The notes beneath the pieces were generated by a model that saw only the letters and a list, made by a program, of their open reading frames with translations, was not told the DNA's origin and searched no databases. A stretch of DNA of 64,000 nt, taken from Corallium rubrum (lineage: Eukaryota; Cnidaria; Anthozoa; Scleralcyonacea; Coralliidae). Every line of letters starts with the position of its first letter. Positions within the stretch are counted from its first letter, which is position 1. The stretch lies in contig OZ036003.1 in NCBI GenBank assembly GCA_964035015.1, positions 3,602,031 through 3,666,030 on the forward strand. The letters run 5' to 3'. Made by a program: the position numbers and the translations under genes. Below are positions 22,401 through 32,254 of this stretch, piece by piece.

Positions 22401-25400
22401 CCATGAGAATTATTTCGGTAGATCTGTGTTTTTTCTCCCAAACTGGTAAGTTCGGCTGTTTCCTGTTAATTGCACTGTGTGGTTTTCTATTAAAGGTATT
22501 AACTGCTATTTCATTTAAAAATTAAATTATTTTGATGTTGAGCGGCGACAATACCGGATCCAGACAATATTAAATCGCAATCAGAAAGTCGATCGTTTCG
22601 ACGGAGAACGCGCGTAGTACTCACACAATCGATTTCTCTTTTTTACATTGAGCGGCTGGCATGAAAGTCTTGAATGATGTAAATCGTAGAGGTCGGCCTC
22701 GACTTTTCGCAGAATATTTATTATACCGCGGCGTTTTTTAAGCTTCTCGACACAAGATTTTCAAATATATGGTGACTTCGAGTGAATTATAAATTCAAGC
22801 GTAGCTAATTCTTCTTTCACTTCACATGCACCTTTACCATCAACCAGGTTTTTGTCGTTATGTTTCAAAGAGAATACATGTTGACATTTCAAAGTAGGAT
22901 AGACACAAAGGGAGACAATATAATATAGAGAGGGAAAAGCCGCTATAGCACTTTCGCATGAGAATTTCCTAATGATCGGAAATTTGACCAATGAAATATC
23001 GGCTACTTTAAATTATCCTTTGTCAACCAATCACATATTAGTCCTTAAAATCCTGTGACGATTCACGTGACCAGAACACGATTTCGAACGCCGTTTCGCA
23101 GACCTCCGTTTCCCCGATTTCAGGAGGGGTAAGGAGCGTCTGCACGCAGGCTAAGCAAATGTTGAAATAACGAGAAATAAGTGAGAGTAAGAGACCTTTC
23201 TTGTACATCATAGGAATAAAACTATCAAAGTTAGTAAATAATCCAGTGGAGGTACATTTGTGATGGACAGATGTTGAAAAAGATCCATTTGAACGCATTA
23301 TGTTAATGTCTAGGAAAGGAAGAGTTGAGTTACTTTCAAGTTCATGGGTGAATTCAATGTTAGGGTGTTTTGAATTAAGATAAGAGAGAAATGGAAGGAT
23401 GTGGTCACGTGATTTGAATATCAAAAAGCAGTCATCAACGTAACGGCGATAGAAAAGAGGTTTGAAGTGAGTAGGGCAATCAGCCAACCAAGATTTTTCA
23501 TGAAACGAAAGAAAAATATTTGCAAAAATTGGACCAAGTGGTGAACCCATCGCAACGCCATCAATCTGTTTACATAAAACAGCATTGAATAAGAAATGAC
23601 AGTTTTTCACAGATAAATTTAAAAGTTGAGTAAACTGGTCACGTGAGAAACCATGAAAGCGAAGGGCACTAGAGAAACATTTATCTACGATTATATTAAT
23701 GGTTTCGTCAAGTGGTATATTAGTGAAAAGCGATTTAATATCAAAGCTTGCCATCACAATATGGTTAGTGTTAAAGGGTAGGTCACGCAATTCCTTAACA
23801 AAAGAAAAGGTGTCAGTAATGGTAAAGCTATTGTTAGAAATAGGACGAAGGAGCGCAACAAGAAATTTAGCAAGTTCGTAACAGTGAGTACCTACAGCAG
23901 AGATTATTGGTCTAAGTGGAAAGTTAGGTTTATGAACTTTAGGTAGACCATATAATATACCTGGTCGAGAACCAACAGGAGAAAGTTCCTCATACAAATG
24001 TGCAGATATTATTTCATCACTTTTGAGTTCTTTTAATAATTGGCGAACTTTCTCTTCAGTTCGCCAATTATTAAAAGAACTCAAAAATGATGAAATAATA
24101 TCTGCACATTTGTATGAGGAACTTTCTCCTGTTGGTTCTCGACCAGGTATATTATATGGTCTACCTAAAGTTCATAAACCTAACTTTCCACTTAGACCAA
24201 TAATCTCTGCTGTAGGTACTCACTGTTACAAACTTGCTAAATTTCTTGTTGCGCTCCTTCGTCCTATTTCTAACAATAGCTTTACCATTACTGACACCTT
24301 TTCTTTTGTTAAGGAATTGCGTGACCTACCCTTTAACACTAACCATATTGTGATGGCAAGCTTTGATATTAAATCGCTTTTCACTAATATACCACTTGAC
24401 GAAACCATTAATATAATCGTAGATAAATGTTTCTCTAATGCCCTTCGCTTTCATGGTTTCTCACGTGACCAGTTTACTCAACTTTTAAATTTATCTGTGA
24501 AAAACTGTCATTTCTTATTCAATGCTGTTTTATGTAAACGGATTGATGGCGTTGCGATGGGTTCACCACTTGGTCCATTTTTTGCAAATATTTTTCTTTC
24601 GTTTCATGAAAAATCTTGGTTGGCTGATTGCCCTACTCACTTCAAACCTCTTTTCTATCGCCGTTACGTTGATGACTGCTTTTTGATATTCAAATCACGT
24701 GACCACATCCTTCCATTTCTCTCTTATCTTAATTCAAAACACCCTAACATTGAATTCACCCATAAACTTGAAAGTAACTCAACTCTTCCTTTCCTAGACA
24801 TTAACATAATGCGTTCAAATGGATCTTTTTCAACATCTGTCCATCACAAATGTACCTCCACTGGATTATTTACTAACTTTGATAGTTTTATTCCTATGAT
24901 GTACAAGAAAGGTCTCTTACTCTCACTTATTTCTCGTTATTTCAACATTTGCTCTTCTTACGAATTTTTTCATTCTGAAATGGAAAGATTTAAAAAGACT
25001 TTCTCTCTCAATGGCTATCCTGCAGTACTCTTGGACAGTTGTATTAAGACCTTCCTTGACAAAGTTTACACTTCACAAGACTCAGTTCACACATGTGCTA
25101 AAAAGACTGTCTATTTCTGCCTTCCATTTACTGGTCATCATGGCCTACAGATTCGCTCACATATCCATAAAATTCTCTCCTCTGCTTATCCACATATCTC
25201 TCTACGAGTCGTTTTCCGTCCATCTTGCCGTCTCTCTAGTTTCTTTCCTTTCAAAGACAAAATCCCATTTGACCTGAGATCACGTGTTGTGTATTTGTTT
25301 AAGTGTCAATGCTGTAGTGCATTGTATGTTGGCCAAACACGCCGACATATTCACACACGTATCTCAGAGCATATCGGTATCTCGCCTTTGACTGGAAAGG

Positions 25401-26351
25401 ATCGCTCTGTATCAACTATGTCAAGTATACTTGCACATAAACATCTCCTCAAACACACTGTCTCCTCCTCTGACTTTAAAATACTTTCATCTGGCATTTC
25501 TGAATACGATCTACTTATACGTGAAAGCCTTCTAATCTCCAAACTTAATCCAGTTCTTAACGCCACTATAAGATCAACTCCTCTTGATCTATTTTAAGTA
25601 TGTTGTCTGTTATTGATATTCAATCTCTGTTGTCTGTTCTTGACGTTCATTTGTCCGTTTGAACTTTAAATTTTGTAACCATTCTTGTAATTTTAAACCA
25701 GTATATCTTTGTAGTATATATAGTGAACCAACTGTAATATAGTTTAAATGCTCTGAAGATGTTGTGATGTAACAACGAAACGTCAGTAAATAAATTTTCT
25801 TTTCTTTTTATTATGTCTTGTTTCAAAGTCATTTGCTGGGCTCTGATATTCATGATACACTGTGTTCTATATTTGATATTAAAGAATGAATCTTTTTTTA
25901 TATAACCTTTAGGAATCATAAAGTCATTGGTGTGACAAACTGCTCGAGAGCTGACATCGCCAGTGCACAGGCCCGTGAAAAGCCTATGAGTCTTACATTA
26001 ATAGACAATTTGAAGACAGGTGAGTAATGTAACAGACTTTAGTACAGTATATCAGCTGTTGGTCATGTAGCTGTAATGTGAAAATAATAGTCATCACAGT
26101 TAGAATTTGGAGGTATTTATCTGATATGATTTTTTTAGAGTTAAATACTGTCATTTCTATAAAGAATGATCTGGTTTCTCGTGGAATAAATAATTCATTT
26201 GACACATGGCATGGTAAGGGGGATATATTTTGACTATACAATAAAAGTCATTGTTAAGTTTACCAATATTGTACAGTATTTAATTTGGCAACTTATATTA
26301 ATAGGTGGTAAAAGTGTAAAGAAAGCATTGACAAAAGTGGCTAAGCGAACT

Positions 26352-26383
<32 letters not shown>

Positions 26384-28295
26384 ATGGTTTATTCACATAT
26401 CTTGGCATTAATACAATGAATTATGATATGTTTACATAAGTTCAATAAGATATCTAAAAGTTAAAATCTATATAATATACAAATAATGAAATTACAAAAC
26501 GATATTTAAAAGCTATCACTGAAGTTTATTCCTTGCGTCAAAGCACATTGCTGGAATAAAACTATGTTTGTACTTAATAGTACGACACTTTGGTAGGGAC
26601 AGACAGTCCTTATTGCGCAAAGTCCGTCCATGCACGGCTACCCGTGTTGGAGGCAGGAGGTGGTTCAATCGGTTGTTGGGTTTAGCAATCTTCTCAAAGG
26701 TTTTCGTACACAAATCATGTCTCCTAGTAGCTAAGCAAGGGATTTGGGCAATTTGAAGTGCGTCGGTGTAATGCAAACCTGGGTATAATATGCGCAAGGC
26801 ACGTTTCTGAACAAGTTCAATCTTGTTTGAGAGATAATCAGGGAGACTCGTATGCCAAACTGTGCATGCGTACTCTAGGACTGAACGTACCAGGGCGAGG
26901 AAAACTGGTAGTAGGTCAGCTGATGGAACACCACTTCTCCGCAGTATACGCAAGATGTACAGGCGTTTAGAAGCTTTCTTCACGATACTGTTGACATTAT
27001 CATTCCACTTCAGATGGTCGTTAAAAGTGACACCAAGTACTTTAAATGATGATACGACGTTGAGTGGATTCCCATTAATATGCAGGGAGGCAATGTTCGG
27101 ACTTTGTCGTAGAAAGCTGATCACCATTTCTTTGCATTTCTTGACATTCAACCGCATGTCATTTCGCTCTGCCCATTGTTGTATTTCGTCTAGGTCAGAC
27201 TGTAGTGTCGATTGATCACGTATAGATAGAGATTCAGAAAGAGTAAGATCATCAACATATTTCCAGTGACTTGTATGTGAAGACTTTAGTTCAAGATCGT
27301 TAATCATAACAAGAAATAATATCGGACCCAGCTTGGTTCCTTGTGGGACACCTCCATTAACACTCCCCCATGCTGACTGAAATCCACCGATCTTAACTAA
27401 TTGACGACGATTAGAGAGAAAGTCACAGATCCAACTTTAAAAAATGAGGGGGAAACCTGGTTTTGTGAGCTGTCAGACAAAGGTAAATATTGTGAAATAT
27501 TAACCAGAACCTTGATTCTTTTCACACACTGTGATTTTGTGTGCAGTATATAGTGTATTTCCACTATTATCACCAGGGGGACATATTGTATCAATTTTAT
27601 GCCGTTACAAGAGGGTTCACAGAGACTAGTAGGGGTGTGATAGATGGAGGTGTGACTTCATAGAGGAAATAGGAAAAACTATTCAATGCACAAGTTTGTA
27701 TATTTCTTGTAGTGAAAAGTGTCAAGACACACTTTTATTATGCCATGAAAAATTGTGACAATGACTCGGAGGAACTTAAGAAAGGTTTAATAAATATAGT
27801 TGAGCATTACAAGGTTTGTTTAATAGTGATATGTGGTCTTTTCTACCTTACTAACCTTTCATACCCATTTTTTTGAGATTACATATGGCTCAGCTCTAGG
27901 AAGATTTCTTTATAAATAGGGCAACCATGCAAAATGCAATGAGGAGTCAAGATGCAAAACCCAAGATGATTATATTCCAACAAAAAGGGTAATCAAAAGT
28001 CCTGCTGCAGCAAAAGCACTTATGGACACAATCAAATCAACAAGTATATACAAAAATGCAAAAGACTTTGCAACTGTAAGTACTGTACAATGTTGGTGTA
28101 AAGAGTTGCGTGCAAGGTACACGTATATTATTAGTACACAAACTTACTCGTGTCAATTTAATGATATACTTTCAGTGTCGTGATACTTACTACACTGAAA
28201 GTTTTCATAATGCCATTCTTGTTTACGCTCCCAAGAGAATTCATTTTAGTGATGAAGTATACAACATGAGAATCAATACAGCTATATTAGACTGG
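19401..28295 (+). CDS. Unknown conserved-looking 10-11 exon gene with DARYD motif, split by a retroelement
   Basis: Exons with matching phases are 19401-19945, 20379-20482, 20559-20668, 20786-20859, 25913-26019, 26139-26213, 26305-26356 plus 27442-27482 (one exon split by a retroelement), 27713-27813, 27920-28075 and 28176-28295. The product has an N-terminal helix, a Cys pair CSCGRKL with later H and C residues, VMLDARYDFVRTAYH, a GKSVKKALTKV block, HFYYAMKNC, a His/Cys cluster GNHAKCNEESRC and a C-terminal CRDTYYTESFHNAIL. DARYD at a strand end followed by spaced acidic and His residues is reminiscent of RNase H-fold transposases, so domestication is possible, but no named family is certain. 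The intron after exon 4 holds a 4.9 kb Penelope pair. The last exon ends at a GTATG donor with no further exon found. Confidence 0.6.
21275..24049 (-). pseudogene. Left-arm Penelope RT/GIY-YIG copy, interrupted
   Basis: This is the inverted twin of the right-arm ORF. The RT half (YVDD included) reads at 24049-23162 and the GIY-YIG half at 21919-21275, both on the minus strand. Between them lies the 1,226-bp transposon at 21928-23153 with an 8-bp duplication. The sequence otherwise stays open, with a handful of substitutions relative to the right arm. Confidence 0.8.
21928..23153. mobile_element. hAT-like nonautonomous DNA transposon with 8-bp duplication
   Basis: Terminal inverted repeats of about 95 bp begin TAGCCTGCGTGCAGACG and end in the complement. 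They are flanked by direct AGCAAATG duplications at 21920-21927 and 23154-23161. TAG-starting ends and an 8-bp duplication fit the hAT superfamily. No transposase is encoded. The interior contains a foldback at 22070-22258 related to the one at 14369-14639, so at least three layers of insertion are nested here. Confidence 0.75.
24056..25597 (+). CDS. Penelope-like reverse transcriptase plus GIY-YIG, 5'-truncated (right arm)
   Basis: About 510 residues remain. RT landmarks in order: GILYGLPKVHK, PLRPIISAVGT, MASFDIKSLFTNIPLDE, GVAMGSPLGP, FYRRYVDDCFLIF (catalytic YVDD) and LPFLDINIM. The C-terminus has a GIY-YIG nuclease: LFKCQCCSALYVGQTRRH (Y..YVG and the catalytic Arg) and LIRESLLI with the conserved Glu. 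Penelope RTs prime at nicked DNA ends. The N-terminal RT fingers are lost at the head-to-head centre and there is no genuine start codon, so the frame is open but the enzyme is incomplete. Confidence 0.85.
   Translation, partial: SVRQLLKELKNDEIISAHLYEELSPVGSRPGILYGLPKVHKPNFPLRPIISAVGTHCYKLAKFLVALLRPISNNSFTITDTFSFVKELRDLPFNTNHIVMASFDIKSLFTNIPLDETINIIVDKCFSNALRFHGFSRDQFTQLLNLSVKNCHFLFNAVLCKRIDGVAMGSPLGPFFANIFLSFHEKSWLADCPTHFKPLFYRRYVDDCFLIFKSRDHILPFLSYLNSKHPNIEFTHKLESNSTLPFLDINIMRSNGSFSTSVHHKCTSTGLFTNFDSFIPMMYKKGLLLSLISRYFNICSSYEFFHSEMERFKKTFSLNGYPAVLLDSCIKTFLDKVYTSQDSVHTCAKKTVYFCLPFTGHHGLQIRSHIHKILSSAYPHISLRVVFRPSCRLSSFFPFKDKIPFDLRSRVVYLFKCQCCSALYVGQTRRHIHTRISEHIGISPLTGKDRSVSTMSSILAHKHLLKHTVSSSDFKILSSGISEYDLLIRESLLISKLNPVLNATIRSTPLDLF
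26357..27432 (-). mobile_element. 5'-truncated CR1/L2-like non-LTR retrotransposon inside an exon
   Basis: On the minus strand the element runs from within the RT (NGGVPQGTKLGP, then MINDL and KYVDDL) to a C-terminal domain ending ARNKLQ, a short 3' UTR and an (AAAT)n-type tail at 26357-26384. A 9-bp duplication AACTTTAAA flanks it at 26348-26356 and 27433-27441. The endonuclease and most RT motifs are missing. Its RT resembles that of the long element at 51777-55388 in using KYVDD and PSGVPQGTKLGP-like blocks. Confidence 0.85.
26516..27432 (-). pseudogene. RT C-terminal fragment of a CR1-like element
   Basis: The frame is open from the truncation point to the stop at 26516. It keeps the YVDD catalytic box, the thumb-like LGVTFNDHLKW block and the C-terminal VQKRALRILYP region. 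Without endonuclease and the first RT motifs it cannot retrotranspose. Confidence 0.8.
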
Positions 28296-28603
28296 GTATG
28301 TGCTTAAATAGATTACTATTATATATTGTTGTAATTCTAAATTATTTCAAATTAAGCTGTTTCTTCTCAAACTGTATATGATAATTCATAGCATTTTTGC
28401 TCATTAGATAAATACTGTATTTGTATTTTTTCACTGTTAGTTTCTTAATTTCATCATTATTCTCTGGTTATTGTGTTATGTCTATGTCAGTCTATGTTGT
28501 TTATCTTTGTGGGTGTACACCTTACCAAACATGATGATATGGGACATATATGGTCCAAGTATGGAAAAATAATGGGTTGAACTATGGTCCATACATGGGG
28601 TAC

Positions 28604-28850
28604 ATATGGTTTTGCTATGGGCTTCTACTTTCCTTACCAGACCCATATATATGGAAAATGTAGGAAATTGGCAAAAATCCATAGGATTCCCATATTCCTG
28701 ATGGGAATTATATGGGGTTCCATAGTATTGCCATATATTTAGTAATTTTCTGCAGTGATATGGTTTTGCTATGGGCTTCTATCTCCCATATCATTTCCAT
28801 ATATATGGAAAATGTAGGAAATTGGCAAAAATCCATAGAATTCCCATATG
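28604..28850 (+). repeat. Two direct ~93-bp copies rich in CCATAT/ATATGG
   Basis: 28604-28696 and 28758-28850 are about 90% alike (ATATGGTTTTGCTATGGGCT ... GAAATTGGCAAAAATCCATAG). The surrounding 28540-28900 is unusually dense in CCATAT, ATATGG and CTATGG, giving many small inverted repeats. Confidence 0.75.
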
Positions 28851-29319
28851 GGATTTTTGCAAACTATGGGAAAACTATGGGAATCCTGAATGATTTCATG
28901 GTTGGATTTGTTACCCATAGAAAACCCATTTGTTGGATCCTGTGTCACTTCAGTGATCTTACAGTCGAGCAATGGTTTTATTAAAATAAATCAATCAAGC
29001 AAGACATCAACAGTCAATCAAAATTGGTTTAATTAATTTAAGTAAACAAATTTGCTAATTTAACTACAAAACTACAGCTTAATGTGAGCAATATAATATA
29101 ATACAAATGTAAATTTTCATTATAATACTTAAACAAATTTAAAAATAAAAAAGTTAATTATAATATTAATATAATATTTATTACGTATAATAATAAAAAT
29201 GAATTGAGGAAAACACCACTTTAAACTTGTAATAATAACTTAATCTAAATCTAAATAGTATAAATAAATAAATAAAGCCGATTCAGCTTGACCGTTTAGC
29301 GAAAATAATTGACCGTACC
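28851..29319. other. AT-rich noncoding DNA
   Basis: No gene, RNA or clear repeat boundary seen. Confidence 0.4.
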
Positions 29320-29543
29320 GAAAAAGATGGCGACTTGTACATTTAACCACAATCCTTTGTGCACATTATATATTGTTTCTTGTACAATTATTGGAAGATA
29401 GGTCTTTAAAAAAATCAACTTTGGTAAGAATGAAGTTCTTGCTTAGTTAATCCATGTTAACATGATAAACAATGTTTTGTTATTATTTGAGCTGATTTGA
29501 GGTCGCAAAGCATTATGGTTAAATGTACCGCCGCCATCTTTTC
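29320..29543. mobile_element. Foldback element with AAAAAGATGGCG ends
   Basis: 29321-29357 and 29502-29542 are inverted, imperfect complements sharing AAGATGGCG and GTACATTTAACCAxAAT. The interior is noncoding. A target duplication was not resolved. Confidence 0.55.
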
Positions 29544-29820
29544 ACGTTAGGATTTCCTATTGAATCCTATAGGATTTCCTATTGAGCAAATGCTATGGAA
29601 ATTAATCAGCGAGAAAGACAAAGCAACTTCCCCTTACGAAAATATCCAATAGAATATTGCATAAAAAAATTCTATAGAATATTCTATTAGATTTTGGGAC
29701 GTATTCTATTAGATTCTCTATGCAATATTGTATAGGATATGCTATAATATGTAATAGAAAGTGCTTTAGAATATTTTATAAGCTATCTTACAAGATATAC
29801 AATAGAATATTCTTTGTAAT
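29544..29820. repeat. Diffuse TTCTATAGAATATTCTATT-type repeats
   Basis: AGAATATTCTATTAG and its complement recur irregularly, so the block is locally palindromic on many scales. Noncoding. Confidence 0.5.
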
Positions 29821-29919
29821 GTTTACAACACGAGCGGCCGTGTTGTATTGAATATACAATCACGAGTCGAAGGCGAGTGATTGTATATTCAATACAACAA
29901 GGACGCGAGTGTTGTAAAC
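29821..29919. repeat. Long hairpin, ~46-bp arms
   Basis: Left arm GTTTACAACACGAG ... TATACAATCACGAG pairs with the right arm ending GTTGTAAAC, with a 6-nt loop near TCGAAGG. The right arm carries a few mismatches. Confidence 0.75.
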
Positions 29920-29964
29920 AACTTGTGAAATGAATGAATAGTAAAAATCCCTTTGGGATATTGA

Positions 29965-30072
29965 GATGCTAATTAGTTACAAGCACTAGTGGTTGTATCG
30001 GAAGAGTATACATCCACTAGTGGTTGTATCGGAAGAGTATACATCCACTAGTGGTTGTAACTAATTAGCATC
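29965..30072. repeat. Hairpin enclosing tandem CACTAGTGG units
   Basis: The ends GATGCTAATTAGTTACAA and its exact complement form an 18-bp stem. The inside holds direct copies of a ~36-bp unit (ACTAGTGGTTGTATCGGAAG and GTATACATCC), and CACTAGTGG is itself near-palindromic. Confidence 0.8.
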
Positions 30073-30417
30073 ATTGGTTTTAGTTTGTATGGGGTTTACA
30101 GGGGTATACATGTGACGTAATTTCTGAAATTGGATTGGCTGCAAAACTCATGAATTAGTAATGAATTTCACAAGGAATTCTACAAGATACTCTACAAAAC
30201 ATCTTATCAATGGTTTTTTTTGGCTTGTCCAAATCTTGACACACCATAAGGTGTGTTTTGTTAAATGGTGCACAGGTCGAAATAAAATCCTTTAATCAAC
30301 GTTAAAGGTAATTTAAAGTAGTGTTAATGGGGCCATTAAACATCTTTAATTGTTTTTTTTAAAGAAGTTAAATTTAACTTTAATCCCCTATCCATTCGTT
30401 ATTAAAGGTTCTAATGA

Positions 30418-30883
30418 AGGCTTTAATGGTGTCAAGTTAAAGTGCGGTTAAAGTTGATTAATTATATGTATAAAATTACAGTTTAAAGTTGTGTAAAGTA
30501 AAGTAAACGTTCGTATATATATTGAAAGATATCTTTAAGATTCTTTAGGCAACATTAACTTTCAGTATTAAGAGATATTTATTTCAACTTTAATCACCTT
30601 TAATTCTCGGGTTTATATACGGTATTTCTCAAACCGTCCGGGGGAGGTTTTGTTTTAGTTTCTCAGGGGGGTTAATTCAGCATAGGTAATTTCAAGACCC
30701 GGCTTAATTAATATTATGTCTTTAATGGGGCCCAATTAAAGTTCGGTTAAAGTTGAATAAAGATGTGTTTTTTATTACAGTTTAAAGTTGTATAAAGCAA
30801 AATAAAGGTTTGTAAATCACCTTTAACTATCAAAGAAAAGGTTATTTAAAGAGAGGTTTATTTCAGAATTAATCATTGATTCC

Positions 30884-30946
<63 letters not shown>

Positions 30947-31003
30947 CGTATTTGTCAAACCATTGCGGGAGGTTTTATTCAGGGGGAATTTAAATTCAGT
31001 ATA
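30418..31003 (+). repeat. Two diverged direct copies of a ~270-bp unit
   Basis: 30418-30680 and 30718-31003 share, in order, CGGTTAAAGTTGA, CAGTTTAAAGTTGT, TAAAGGTTYGTA-like, CGTATTTSTCAAACC and GGGAGGTTTT blocks. The second copy has gained a (TA)n tract at 30885-30943. Confidence 0.6.
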
Positions 31004-31403
31004 AAAACATTTTATTTAAGATGTTGACTGTAAGGACTGTAGTACAATATTGTACCATGATTGTGAAGATGTCTTTCCGCTTCGAGTGAAAGCACAGACG
31101 AAAGACTAGAAGTATATGTATAAATTATCTAGCCACACTTAGTCAAAAACTCTCCTTGCAGTTCAACCTCGTACACCAGTGAGTGCGATTTTACTCGGAT
31201 AAAAACAACAGAGTTTATACATGTAGTTGTGAAATTGTTTATTGCAATAAACCCATACTACCAATAAGTTAAATAGCATTAAATTAACCCAAGCTGTTCT
31301 TGTGCAAAAAAGTTTATAAAACAACATTGAAAGTTAACACACCATACACTGAAGCAATAAATCCAGTGGTGCTATACAAAAAGTATTTAACTAAGTATTA
31401 CAA

Positions 31404-31636
31404 ATTTGAAAGTCTTACAGCAGTAAGTTACAGTTGGATAAAAACCTGGCTGGAAACAACACTAGGTTTTCACATTCTTTTTCAATTTTGTATGTTGATA
31501 CAGTAAAAATCCGAGTGACCAAAAGCAGTCAAATCTGAGGCTCTGGCTTAAAATTGTGTGCGAAATAAAATGGTTATTTCTGAAATTGTACTGTAAATAT
31601 GCACAAGAACCTCAGGCTGAAATTATGAATTTATAT
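31404..31636 (+). repeat. First copy of a 233-bp direct duplication
   Basis: Nearly identical to 31934-32166 (few substitutions). Both copies start ATTTGAAAGTCTTACAGCAG and are followed directly by (TA)n. Apparent short ORFs in both are not gene-like. Confidence 0.85.
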
Positions 31637-31641
31637 CTATA

Positions 31642-31707
<66 letters not shown>
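31637..31707. repeat. (TA)n microsatellite
   Basis: TA tract following the first duplicated copy. Confidence 0.9.
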
Positions 31708-31712
<5 letters not shown>

Positions 31713-31817
31713 ACCTATCCCAGGCTGATTTGGTAAAATGTAGGTTCTGTTAGCGGGTTTTTACTGTATGTGTATACATATTATAAAAAACCTGCTGGCA
31801 TTTGCTACGAACTGAAA

Positions 31818-31933
31818 GCATATCATCATATCATATCATATCATATCATACAATATCATATCATATCATATATCATATCATATCATATCATATCATATCA
31901 TATCATATCATATCATATCATATCATATCATAT
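31818..31933. repeat. (ATATC)n pentanucleotide microsatellite
   Basis: About 22 units of ATATC with two small interruptions. It ends directly at the second copy of the 233-bp duplication. Confidence 0.9.
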
Positions 31934-32162
31934 ATTTGAAAGTCTTACAGCAGTAAGTTACAGTTGGATAAAAACCAGGCTGGAAACATACACTAGGTTT
32001 TGGCATTCTTTTTCAATTTTGTATGTTGATACAGTAAAAATCCGAATGACCAAAAGCAGTCAAATCTGAGGCTCTGGCTTAAAATTGTGTACGAAATAAA
32101 ATGGTTATTTCTGAAATTGTACTGTAAATATGCACAAGAACCTCAGGCTGAAATTAAGAATT

Positions 32163-32166
<4 letters not shown>
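31934..32166 (+). repeat. Second copy of the 233-bp direct duplication
   Basis: Matches 31404-31636. It is followed by (TA)n at 32167-32249, after which the satellite begins. Confidence 0.85.

Positions 32167-32254
<88 letters not shown>

Larger units (their letters stand above)
20984..25850. mobile_element. Head-to-head pair of Penelope-like elements with 13-bp target duplication
   Basis: The 13-bp direct repeat CATGATACACTGT occurs at 20971-20983 and 25851-25863. Inside are two inverted copies sharing a centre at 24050-24057, an 8-bp spacer between TGGCGAACT and AGTTCGCCA. Both copies are truncated at that point within the RT. Right arm 24058-25850 is continuous; left arm 21019-24049 is interrupted by a 1.2 kb element. 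Only the left end carries a 35-bp extension (20984-21018). The arms differ at few positions. Confidence 0.85.

Noticed and set aside
26568-27215. Plus-strand ORFs across the exon insertion
   Set aside because: Antisense to the open RT frame of the CR1-like fragment.
29965-30072. A microRNA precursor
   Set aside because: The stem is only 18 bp with a large loop of tandem palindromic units, unlike a pre-miRNA.
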